The notes under the pieces are model-generated. The model was not told the origin of the DNA and did no database searches. It saw only the letters and a program-made list of their open reading frames with translations. From assembly GCA_964428355.1 (NCBI GenBank), contig CAYRYU010000002.1:124001-188000 (forward strand): a stretch of 64,000 bases of DNA, written 5' to 3'. Made by a program: the position numbers and the translations under genes. Source of the DNA: CAYRYU01 sp964428355 (lineage in GTDB: Bacteria > Muiribacteriota > Ozemobacteria > Ozemobacterales > Ozemobacteraceae). Below are positions 48,701 to 55,671 of the stretch, piece after piece (positions within the stretch are counted from its first letter, which is position 1; the number at the start of each line of letters is the position of its first letter).

Positions 48701-48947
48701 CTTTACGGCGGTTGGCGATCCGGTCCAGGAGGCCTCCTTGTTGGAAGCCGCCTCGAAAAGGGGAATCCACACGCGCATCATTCTCTCCGCTCAGGCAGCC
48801 GGGATCGCGGAGACCGAGTTCGTCACGGTTCCTCTCGAGCGAAGCCCCAGGAAATCCTCTCTCGCGGAAACCCCTCCCCTGCGGACTCCGCAGGCGAGTG
48901 TTTCGGGGGACCCCTTCGAGATCGTCAGGGGGAAGATCCATGACTGA
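45762..48947 (+). CDS. Receptor-type class III nucleotidyl cyclase A (keeps metal site, lacks Asn/Arg)
   Basis: 1061 residues. Order: TM1 (20-40), a large periplasmic region to about 365, two membrane helices (about 367-392 and 400-425), a second extracytoplasmic region, a further TM (about 762-785), HAMP linker (783-833) and a class III cyclase domain (about 860-1040). The metal-binding aspartates Asp867 (FSDIRSF) and Asp911 (KFIGDAI) are present. The usual VNxAxR transition-state motif is replaced: VQEASLL has Gln989 for Asn and Leu993 for Arg. Homodimers should thus be poor enzymes. The last 8 bases overlap cyclase B, which carries the opposite defect. A palindromic repeat lies at 48872-48915, near the C-terminus. 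The ribosome site before ATG 45762 is weak. Confidence 0.87.
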   Translation: MTNAGTSPGLPTRREIRPPIWIGSWFFLVAIPLLFVLSAVERTVGYLDFLRENEVREILFKEMTAFKERCLVENFIREKTLALLSKMGVPGPSDRKGNPGIPCAPDPIDASFLRELKAGLWKELGVPPLLLVGTNADSRDLFLEFDSRIISPARISRRALQVVLLALTRQLDRSPFLRDGHLERLKKAWEGRRESLDGAAAGFAKGLFGEYSVPPYPQFVVDARFGNLFGGGKVFFYWHPIPVGPEPDSPLRGAILAVFHPRCVRLSKLLKFALANRRHEVGRKRLMGSRSRVIQSFVPRFVERDGRFVFQDPLPGDITAQRFAGGFQMFEKFDRPPLASGVYRTPLAQVSVPRRFAKHPVGRLLPGLRIGISLALMVSGMLLVRFLLAGLTLPLRVRPKLLLAAILPLIIPLTGLWLGLVASVHFDHRFEDRKLLTGLSDRLAGIENDLLGSENALQSSMWNWQGTLSPLVSDEGRVAGFLDDITRRGLVQGTLFLRYDGFTFGTGVLSGLAKSEKLPTQRAQGRRGEVFSDDAITLLSSMAIIQLVYSRNYDLSWAENVREAEAFFARLGSRRKWSPVLRSLADFSDIRTLERARDLLTMEGRLSTNRLPMLGAFRIGYLTLRDPNRTGQDGMGVLAVLFPHELLAEDRLLSLYRSGTRPGLSGEPLDRHDVSVSVFRIDPENAVLLPFAPFTATEPELVDLARQAVTTRRDGTAIRTIGSSRHHQAWRRISGLPLLAVAVARPAAGSAGDAFSRASFPILVGYSLLILVLLAETLAAFFLNPISSLQQGFALVGAGDFKARVSIPSGDEFGELGEAFNDMSRGLLEKERMERFVPSDLLAEVRTSAGGDSISVRKGEAVVLFSDIRSFTTLSEAHPAPDIVTLLNDYFTEMEPCIEANGGVINKFIGDAILAIFQPVPDTPHPVLRAGRAALAMRERLLRFNRKREETGSFTIETGIGISWGTVISGGVGSANGRLDFTAVGDPVQEASLLEAASKRGIHTRIILSAQAAGIAETEFVTVPLERSPRKSSLAETPPLRTPQASVSGDPFEIVRGKIHD
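48872..48915 (+). repeat. In-frame palindromic element, copy 2
   Basis: A 44-base copy near the end of cyclase A. Its core CCTGCGGACTCCGCAGG is a perfect 8+8 palindrome around one base, followed by CGAGTGTTTCGGGGG. It is translated in the same frame as copy 1, giving PLRTPQASVSGDP, although the two host proteins are unrelated there. Confidence 0.7.
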
Positions 48948-51900
48948 CCCACGGGAAGCATCCGGAGTTTCCCCGAACCGGGGAAACGAGAACCCCGTTC
49001 AGGAAAGACTCCGGAGGCTGCTGCTCATCACCTGGGTCGTTCTTGTCCTGATTCCGATCGGAGGCGGATTCTCGATTCTCGACCGGATACTGACCCACGA
49101 GGAAAAGGAACGGCGGGATAAAAAGATGGCGCTCATGCAGGAGGAGATGCGGTCCTTCCGCAAGGACCTCGAACTCGAGCAGTATTTCGCCCGGACCTTC
49201 GACCGGTTGAGCAGGAAATACGGGTTCGAGGAATCCGAAAAGGGATTCGATGCTCCTGTCTTCCAGGGAATCGGCCGGCGATTGGTCAATAACCTTCTCC
49301 GCGATATCCGGCGGGCATTCCGGACGCGGGTCCACGCCCTTTTCGTAACGCGCGCGGACGGAGGAGGGAACTTCGTCTACCTCGATCCCCGCCATTTTCC
49401 CAAACCCCGCCTTTCCCGCCAGGAGGTCAGGGACTTCATGACCGCGGAGTTCGTACTCTACGATAAGGTTCCCGTTGGCGACGGGACATGGCTTGCCAGT
49501 GCCCATGAGCGTTGGAAACAACCGGGAAATCCGGCGGTGGAAGGGCAGGATTCCCTCGTCCGAAAGCTCTTCGGACAGTTCGTGAAACCGGATCTGCGAG
49601 ACCGGTGGTGCGACGATTTCTTCTCCCCGCTGTTCGGAGGAACCCGCCTTTTGATCTACAAGGACGACCGGGTCCTCCCGGTGATGCATGCCCAGACGCA
49701 ATTTTACGGAGGGTTCATCGCGGTCCTGCTCGAGGAGGAGCTCGATCCGATCGTCAGGTTGCGTTGGAGCAAGGGGAATTCCTTTCATCCGGGCTTCAAG
49801 AGGTCTTTCGTCAGGGGAGGGAGCTTCAGCCGCCCCCGCACGATCGAAAGGAGCGGACGTGTGCTCCAGCTTGCTCCCTTTCCGCAGGAAGCGACTCCCT
49901 CCAAATGGCGGAAGCAGATCGGAAGGTCAGGCGGAGCAAGGGATCTCCCCGTCCTCGTCGTTTCCTTCCCGGTTTCCGATTTGAAACACCCGTTCCGGAA
50001 ATTCATGCCCCTTCTGAAGCTTCTCGCCGCGGGGCTGCTCCTTTCGACTTTGTACCTGGCTCACCGCGGTTTCCGGGAGATCAGCCCCCGAAACGCTCAC
50101 CTGCGGGATCCGCAGGAGAGGGGCGGGACAGGTTTCCCCCTCGAGCGGAAGATCATCCTGGCGGTCGCCTCCGGAACAGTGGTTCCGCTGGTCGGGTTCC
50201 TGCTTTCGGGAACGTGGGGGGTCGTTTTGAAAAGCCGGATCAACCCGCAGGAGGTGATGAACCACCTGGAGTTCCGCCTTTCCTGTTTCAACCAGGGTTG
50301 TTCCGGGTTCGAGACTTTCTGGGTCCAGACCCTCCACCGTTTGAGGTTGTCGCTCCAAAAGCGCGTTGACGAGCCTTTCCGGCGTTTTCTCGAAGCCAGG
50401 AATGGCTGGATCGCGGGGTTGCGCCACCCGAGGTTCCGAAACCAACTGAGGATAGCCCCCATCGAACATACGCTCCTGAGGTATTCCGGGGGCGGTCTGG
50501 AGGAGGACGCCAAGGTCGATTCGGGCGGGGAGAAGGAATCGATCCGCAAAGCGGCAAACAGATCGCTTCCGCTCGAGTGGCTGTTCCTGACCGGAGGCCT
50601 CCAGGGTCTCCGCAGCGGCGAGCTCCGGAAGGCATCGTTGGGGATCGAGGCCTTCCACATTCTGACGGAGCAGATTTTTGGAATGAGTACCATGGGGAAA
50701 CTCTTGATGCACGATATGGCGCTTTTCGTCCACCCCGTGAAGGGGGATTTCCGGAAAACCGCCATCGTACCGATTTTCGGAAATCCCCGGCAACCGCCCC
50801 GTGGAGTCTTTTTCACCACGCTCGAGGATGGCCAGATAACCGGGGCATTCCTGCGAGGCCAGATTTTCTCGAAGGGCCCCCTCAGGGAAGAGTTCGGCGG
50901 CTACCGGATCGACTACGCTTTCTTCCAGATGAGAACCAGCGCGGGACTCGGCAACGAAACCCTTGCGGATCCGTTGAATCCGAAAGGGATCATCCACCAG
51001 TTGGCCCAGACCTCGTGCCGGACCGAGTCCCAGATAAGGCAGTTCGGAGACGAGGTTGATTCCGACGCTCTGACCGCGACCAGGTTCCTCCTGCCCTCGA
51101 ACTTCCTGGGAATCGCCCGGGCAACGCCGATCCGCGGTACCGAGCTGAATCTGGCGGCAATCCTCTGGACCCTCGGCGCCTACACGGGATTCATGGTCGT
51201 CTTCATATCCTGGCTCCTGGCGCGGGTTCTTACCGGGCCGGTGAACGACCTCACGATGGGGGTGAGGGCGATCGGCACCGGGAATCTGGACGTGAGAATC
51301 GTCCCATCGTCTTCCGACGAACTTGGGGATCTGGGGGCGGCATTCAACGGGATGATCCAGGGCCTCGCGGAGCGAAAGAGGATGGCCCGGTTCGTTTCGA
51401 GGGAAGTCCTGGAGGCGGTTTCCGGAAAAGATGAAAGCCGTTTGCAGCCAGGCGGGGAGACCGTGGAGGTCACTGTCCTCTTTTCCCATATCCGGGGCTT
51501 CGGCGCTCTCGCCCGCGAACACTCCGGCGAACGGATCGTGAGCCTCCTGAACGAGTTCTTCACCGCCATGGAGCCGGCAATAACCGGGGCTGGAGGAAGC
51601 ATCGACAAGTTCATCGGAGACGCCGTGATGGCAGTCTTCCGGGAGGGAGGCCGTGGGGAGGCCCATTCTGTGATGGCTTGCAGGGCCGCGCTCGCGATGA
51701 AGGAAGCCCTCGGAGCCATGAACGAGCGGCGAAGGGCGGCGGGGGATTTCCCCGTCGAAATCGGGATCGGAATCGCCGGAGGACCGGTGATTTCCGGCCG
51801 GATCGGTTCCCGGAAGGGGCGGCTCGATTACACCGTGATCGGGAACGCGGTCAACCTCGCCGCCCGGTTGGAATCGGAGTCGCACCGCGCCGGCGAGACC

Positions 51901-52041
51901 GGCATTCTGGTGAGTCCCGGAACGATCCGTTTCCTGAAGGGTGCCGCGGTCGTCGGGTTCGTGGACCGGATCGCCATCAAGGGCCGCACCAACCGCACGT
52001 TTCCCCTCTACCAGCTCCTGTCGATGCGCGAAAGAACCTGA
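48940..52041 (+). CDS. Receptor-type class III nucleotidyl cyclase B (keeps Asn/Arg, first metal Asp is His)
   Basis: 1033 residues with the same plan as cyclase A: TM1 (27-46), periplasmic region, two membrane helices (about 355-372 and 403-428), second extracytoplasmic region, last TM (about 735-765), HAMP (766-815) and cyclase domain (840-1030). In the catalytic domain Asn972 and Arg976 (VNLAAR) and the second metal Asp894 (KFIGDAV) are intact, but the first metal ligand is His850 (LFSHIRGF). It should supply the half-site that cyclase A lacks, and vice versa. ATG 48940 is preceded by GGGGGAAG and overlaps cyclase A by 8 bases, favouring paired synthesis. An inverted copy of the palindromic element is embedded at 50083-50123. 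Confidence 0.88.
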   Translation: MTDPREASGVSPNRGNENPVQERLRRLLLITWVVLVLIPIGGGFSILDRILTHEEKERRDKKMALMQEEMRSFRKDLELEQYFARTFDRLSRKYGFEESEKGFDAPVFQGIGRRLVNNLLRDIRRAFRTRVHALFVTRADGGGNFVYLDPRHFPKPRLSRQEVRDFMTAEFVLYDKVPVGDGTWLASAHERWKQPGNPAVEGQDSLVRKLFGQFVKPDLRDRWCDDFFSPLFGGTRLLIYKDDRVLPVMHAQTQFYGGFIAVLLEEELDPIVRLRWSKGNSFHPGFKRSFVRGGSFSRPRTIERSGRVLQLAPFPQEATPSKWRKQIGRSGGARDLPVLVVSFPVSDLKHPFRKFMPLLKLLAAGLLLSTLYLAHRGFREISPRNAHLRDPQERGGTGFPLERKIILAVASGTVVPLVGFLLSGTWGVVLKSRINPQEVMNHLEFRLSCFNQGCSGFETFWVQTLHRLRLSLQKRVDEPFRRFLEARNGWIAGLRHPRFRNQLRIAPIEHTLLRYSGGGLEEDAKVDSGGEKESIRKAANRSLPLEWLFLTGGLQGLRSGELRKASLGIEAFHILTEQIFGMSTMGKLLMHDMALFVHPVKGDFRKTAIVPIFGNPRQPPRGVFFTTLEDGQITGAFLRGQIFSKGPLREEFGGYRIDYAFFQMRTSAGLGNETLADPLNPKGIIHQLAQTSCRTESQIRQFGDEVDSDALTATRFLLPSNFLGIARATPIRGTELNLAAILWTLGAYTGFMVVFISWLLARVLTGPVNDLTMGVRAIGTGNLDVRIVPSSSDELGDLGAAFNGMIQGLAERKRMARFVSREVLEAVSGKDESRLQPGGETVEVTVLFSHIRGFGALAREHSGERIVSLLNEFFTAMEPAITGAGGSIDKFIGDAVMAVFREGGRGEAHSVMACRAALAMKEALGAMNERRRAAGDFPVEIGIGIAGGPVISGRIGSRKGRLDYTVIGNAVNLAARLESESHRAGETGILVSPGTIRFLKGAAVVGFVDRIAIKGRTNRTFPLYQLLSMRERT
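50083..50123 (-). repeat. In-frame palindromic element, copy 3 (inverted)
   Basis: The reverse complement reads CCTGCGGATCCCGCAGG, TGAGCGTTTCGGGGG, matching copies 1 and 2 with a few substitutions. In cyclase B it is read from the opposite strand as SPRNAHLRDPQERGG, in the cytoplasmic loop between two membrane helices. Confidence 0.65.
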
Positions 52042-52061
52042 TCACTCCTGGAGCTGGGATC

Positions 52062-52193
52062 GCCACAGAGGCACGGAGCCACAGAGACACAAACCCAGAA
52101 GTCAGGGGGAATCATTTTTGTTTGTTTCTCGTGAGGTTTTTCCCCTGGAAACGAGTCCCAGAAACGTTCTCGGTGTCTCAGAGGCTCGGAGGC
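52062..52193. repeat. Palindromic interspersed repeat R4
   Basis: Left arm GCCACAGAGGCACGGAGCC (from 52062) and right arm CTCGGTGTCTCAGAGGCTC (from 52169) are inverted relatives around an A/T-rich middle. It fills most of the 189-base gap between cyclase B and the convergent propeller gene. Confidence 0.65.
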
Positions 52194-52230
52194 AACCTCG
52201 GTCCCCCCCCCAAATGATTCGTGGAGTAGT

Positions 52231-53532
52231 TCACTCCTGGAGCTTGATGGCCCAGAGGTCCGTTCCGGCGTAGCCTTTCGAGATGTCGCCATACCCGAAC
52301 GGGGATGCCTCTCCGACGAGGATGAAGGTGTTGGTCGCGGTCGTTTCCCTGATGTCGTGGCCAACATCCAGATTCCGCCCTCCAAGGCAGGTCTGCCAGG
52401 AGATGTTGCCGTAGGCGTCGAGTTTAACGACCCAATAATCGATGTTTCCGTGGTTCCCGACGACGTCTCCGTTGTAGGAATCCGTCTCTCCGAGGACGAT
52501 GTAGCCGCCGTCCAGGGTGGGACGCACGGAATACGCGATGTCGTCCCCGGCACCGCCCATGACCCGGTCCCATTCGAGGCCGCCGGAGGAGTCGAGCTTG
52601 ATGATCCAGGCATCCCGCAACCCATGATATTGGGACACCTGCCCGCCAATGTGGCCGTTGCACCCCGCGATGACGTAACCACTGTCCGCCGTCTGACGGG
52701 CGCAGTACCCGATATCCTCGTGGGTCGCGCCGTAGTCGGTCAGCCAGAGTTTCTTTCCATCGCCGTCCAAACGCAGGATCAGCACGTTCCCGAGCCCGAA
52801 ACTCCCGGAATTGAGGTTGTAATCGATATCGATCTTTCCGGTCACGATGAAACCGCCGTCCCCGCACTGGTGGATGCTATAGGCGATGTCGTCCCCGACA
52901 GTTCCGTAGGTCTTTTCCCATGCCAGGTTTCCCAGGGAATCGAGCTTCACGATCCAGGCATCGCAGTTCCCCGTTATCGTCGCGACGTCCCCGTTGAGGG
53001 AGTTGGTGTAACCCGCGAAAACGAATCCGTTGTCAAGCGTCTGCTGGATGCAGAGTGCCCCGTCCTCACCGTTTCCGCCGAAGGTCTTTTGCCACTGGAT
53101 CGCGCCCGAAGAGCTGAGCTTGACCACCCAGGCATCGTTCGAACCCTTGTAGCCCGAGACGTCCCCGTCCCAGGATTCGGTCGTTCCCGCCACGATGTAG
53201 CCGCCGTCCTTGGTGAGGGCGATCGAGTAGGCAATCTCGTCTTCCCGCCCCCCGTAACATTTCCTCCACTGGACGGTTCCGGAAGCAAGAAACTTCGTGA
53301 CGAGGAACTCCTTGCCGCCGTGGTTCGCACCGATGTCGCCATCCTGCGAGCGGGTGAAACCCGCGGTCACGAAACCTCCGTCCGAGGTCATCTGCATCGA
53401 GTGTGCCCCGTCGTCGAAGTTGCCTCCGACCGTTTTTTCCCAAACGATCGCGGGCTGCGCGAAAGCGGGAAATGCCGAAAGCGCGGCCGAAATGAGCGCG
53501 ACCGCAATCACTGCCTTTGTCCGTCCGGGCAT
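52231..53532 (-). CDS. Secreted seven-bladed beta-propeller-like repeat protein
   Basis: 433 residues with a signal peptide (1-25, AVIAVALISAALSAFPAFAQ). The mature protein is seven tandem units of about 57 residues. Each has W at the start (IVWEKTVGG, VQWRKCYGG, IQWQKTFGG, LAWEKTYG and so on), a D-(D/E)-xA block, a DGGY/F-(I/V)xAG strand, an SxDGDV turn and a DAWVVKLD strand. Seven such four-strand units fit a seven-bladed propeller. Function and ligand are unknown. The ATG at 53532 has an AGGGGGTGAAGG site just upstream; the open frame before it runs into repeat R5. Confidence 0.8.
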   Translation of the reverse strand: MPGRTKAVIAVALISAALSAFPAFAQPAIVWEKTVGGNFDDGAHSMQMTSDGGFVTAGFTRSQDGDIGANHGGKEFLVTKFLASGTVQWRKCYGGREDEIAYSIALTKDGGYIVAGTTESWDGDVSGYKGSNDAWVVKLSSSGAIQWQKTFGGNGEDGALCIQQTLDNGFVFAGYTNSLNGDVATITGNCDAWIVKLDSLGNLAWEKTYGTVGDDIAYSIHQCGDGGFIVTGKIDIDYNLNSGSFGLGNVLILRLDGDGKKLWLTDYGATHEDIGYCARQTADSGYVIAGCNGHIGGQVSQYHGLRDAWIIKLDSSGGLEWDRVMGGAGDDIAYSVRPTLDGGYIVLGETDSYNGDVVGNHGNIDYWVVKLDAYGNISWQTCLGGRNLDVGHDIRETTATNTFILVGEASPFGYGDISKGYAGTDLWAIKLQE

Positions 53533-53635
53533 TGAACCTTCACCCCCTCGAGGAAGTGCGAACTTCCGGCGAACTATCGGCAGACACCGAAGTTTTCCTG
53601 AGGGACAAGCGCGAGCCAGGAACAGAAAAAGGAAA

Positions 53636-53884
53636 GCCACCGAGTCACCGAGCCGCGGAGATTGCCTGGAAATCAACAGAAGCAATCTCCCCCGTCGGCT
53701 CGGAACGTGTGAAAGAATCAACAGACGGAGGAGGGGATCGAAAACGAAGAATTTTCGCCACGGATGAACACGGATCGACACTGATTTTCCCTAACTCCTT
53801 TGCGGGGCATCCGTGAAAATCCGTGGCAAAAGGAATTTTGCGCGATTTTTTCACAGCTTCTCGGTTGCTCCGTGTCTCCGTGGC
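53636..53884. repeat. Palindromic interspersed repeat R5 (long composite form)
   Basis: Outer left arm GCCACCGAGTCACCGAGCC (from 53636), inner arms GCCACGGATGAACACGG (from 53757) and ATCCGTGAAAATCCGTGGC (to 53827), outer right arm ending CCGTGTCTCCGTGGC (53884). Its middle is homologous to that of R1 over at least 70 bases (from 53719 here, 24624 there). It lies in the 446-base gap 53533-53978, which contains no gene. Confidence 0.75.
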
Positions 53885-53935
53885 AACCCTTGAAAGGTGC
53901 CATTGCGAGAAGGTCATCGAAACATTGTTCTCTCG

Positions 53936-53956
53936 CTGGCTCCGTGTCTCCGTGGC
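53936..53956. repeat. Solo right arm of the palindromic repeat family
   Basis: CTGGCTCCGTGTCTCCGTGG and one further C repeat the right arm of R5 about 70 bases downstream, suggesting partial duplication of the element. Confidence 0.5.
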
Positions 53957-53978
53957 AACCCCGGTCAAATCCTCTTTT

Positions 53979-54587
53979 CTACTTGGTTTCGGCGAGCGGC
54001 TCGGTCTTCTGATGGACGAACTTTCCCTGGTCGAACTTGAAGATGTAGCTGCTCGGAGCGGGAGGTTGCGATCCGTCTTCCGAATAGACGAGCCCGAGAA
54101 TCTTCACGGTTCCGTCGTCCTGGAAGATCATGTCGCTTCCGTCTTTCTGACGGACATCCGAAACCAGCTGATCCGCGGTCTGGTCTTGCTTGGGAAAGAA
54201 GGCGGGAATCACTTTGAAGGTCTTCTCGTCCTTTGAGTAGGAAAAGACATACAGGCCGCTTGCCTTGGGACCGTAGAAGGCAGCCGTAACGATATCGGGA
54301 ACCTTGTCGCCCGTGACGTCCTCGATGACCAGGCTCTTGTCCTCCCCGCGGATCCTGAAGAGTTTCTCCTCGGTTCCGAGAGGCTTGCTCTCGAAAACCT
54401 TCGCCCCGTCCTTGCCGGAAACCACGATGTAGATCCCGTCTTCCCGGTTCACCTTGTCCACCTTGAATTCATCGGGCGCGAGGAATGCTCCTGACCCGGA
54501 CGCCAGGATGGTTTCCGCCCCGTAGGAGAGGCCTGGAACCGACGCCATGATCAGAACGAGGGGGACGAGCACCTTCAGTGATTTCAT
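53979..54587 (-). CDS. Secreted protein with VCBS/FG-GAP-like segment, function unknown
   Basis: 202 residues with a clear signal peptide (1-23, VLVPLVLIMASVPGLSYGA). The mature part is all-beta with VIEDVTGDKVPDIVTAAF at about 93-110, reminiscent of FG-GAP/VCBS calcium-binding turns (DxxGDxxxD). The start has AAAGGAGG eight bases upstream, one of the better sites in the window. It is in the leftward group downstream of the GH73 enzyme gene, only 31 bases away, and may share its transcript. Confidence 0.7.
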   Translation of the reverse strand: MKSLKVLVPLVLIMASVPGLSYGAETILASGSGAFLAPDEFKVDKVNREDGIYIVVSGKDGAKVFESKPLGTEEKLFRIRGEDKSLVIEDVTGDKVPDIVTAAFYGPKASGLYVFSYSKDEKTFKVIPAFFPKQDQTADQLVSDVRQKDGSDMIFQDDGTVKILGLVYSEDGSQPPAPSSYIFKFDQGKFVHQKTEPLAETK

Positions 54588-54618
54588 CGGAAGTTTCCTC
54601 CTTTGTTGTTGGACCGGA

Positions 54619-55509
54619 TCATTTTACATCATACTGGTAGAGATTGTATTTTTTCATGATGCTGATCAGCTTGCTGGCATAACTCGGGTCGGTGGCGTAA
54701 CCGGCCTTCTGGAGCTCCCGTGCGAACTGGTCGGGGTTGTTCTTGTTGGCCATGCAGGTCTTGTAACGGGAAGCCGTCGTCAGGAGTCTGGCATGGTCGT
54801 CGATCGATTCCCGCCAGGTGTTGTACTTCCGGAAGTTGTCATAGATGGTGACGTACCTGCCGTTCTCGTATTCCTGGGTCTTGACCTTGATCGAGCCGGC
54901 GGGACCGGTTCCCTTGATCCCGAAAAGGTTCTTGGCATCTGCGATCGTGGACGCACCCCAACCGGTCTCGAGGGCGGCCTGGGCAAGGGTGACGGAGGCG
55001 GGGACCCCGGTCTTCTTCTGGGATTCCCTTGCGACCGGCCCGAGAAGCGCGACGAACTTTTCGGGGGAGAGTTTCCCGCCCTTCCAGGCGTTGAGTTCCT
55101 TGGACTCCCCGGTCGATGCCGAAGTAGATGTGGACGTCGAGGTCGAAGTCTTGGTGGAAGTCGAAGTCTTGGTCGAGGTAGACGTTGAAGTCTTGTTCTT
55201 GTCGTCCGAGAAGATCTTCCCGAAGAGTTTTTCGACGATTCCCGTTATCCTCTCGAGAAGTTTCGTAATCCGGTCCATGATTTTCTGAAGCCAGGCATCG
55301 ATGTCCGTCCCGGTCGGGGCGGTCGCAGAGGTGGCCGTTGAGGCGGTGGTGGCCGTGTCCGTCGTTGTCACGTTCGTATCGGTGGATGTGTTACTGGGCA
55401 CCGTGACGTCGTGGTTGTCGAGGGTTTCCTGGAGGCCTTCTCCGTAGACAACGAGGGTCGCGCAAAGAAAGAGTCCGATCATCCCAATCTTCTTCCCCAT
55501 TCTAAACAT
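54619..55509 (-). CDS. Secreted GH73-family N-acetylglucosaminidase (FlgJ-like)
   Basis: 296 residues with a signal peptide (1-24). The mature N-terminus carries LQETLDNHD (residues 26-34), a motif shared with the SH3b enzyme at 60886. A Ser/Thr-rich stretch (TSTSTKTSTS repeats, 107-133) links to the catalytic GH73 domain (about 145-296), with the catalytic Glu181 in QAALETGWG and the NLFGIKG and DNFRKY blocks typical of FlgJ/AcmA enzymes. It would cut the glycan strands of peptidoglycan. GGAGGGGG precedes ATG 55509; an internal ATG nine bases on is an alternative. Confidence 0.88.
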   Translation of the reverse strand: MFRMGKKIGMIGLFLCATLVVYGEGLQETLDNHDVTVPSNTSTDTNVTTTDTATTASTATSATAPTGTDIDAWLQKIMDRITKLLERITGIVEKLFGKIFSDDKNKTSTSTSTKTSTSTKTSTSTSTSTSASTGESKELNAWKGGKLSPEKFVALLGPVARESQKKTGVPASVTLAQAALETGWGASTIADAKNLFGIKGTGPAGSIKVKTQEYENGRYVTIYDNFRKYNTWRESIDDHARLLTTASRYKTCMANKNNPDQFARELQKAGYATDPSYASKLISIMKKYNLYQYDVK

Positions 55510-55583
55510 TTGCCCCCTCCTTTTTCGGTTTCTAAAAGATTTTACCCCCCCCTTCCCGAAAGTTACACCTCCGAAATGGGGAA

Positions 55584-55657
55584 GCCACGGAGACGCAGAG
55601 GCACTGAGACGGCTGGTGTTGAGGAAAACCCCTCGGTGGCTCGGTGAGCTCTGTGGC
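55584..55657. repeat. Palindromic interspersed repeat R6 (short form)
   Basis: Left arm GCCACGGAGACGCAGAGGC (from 55584) and right arm CTCGGTGGCTCGGTGAGCTC then TGTGGC (to 55657) form an imperfect palindrome between the pseudopilin cluster and the GH73 gene. Confidence 0.65.
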
Positions 55658-55671
55658 AGTCCCTGAATGAG

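Noticed and set aside
49927..51885. 652-codon open frame on the minus strand
   Set aside because: Antisense to cyclase B and without any domain.
54619..54986. Flagellar assembly gene flgJ
   Set aside because: Only the GH73 domain matches; the rod-binding FlgJ domain and other flagellar genes are absent.
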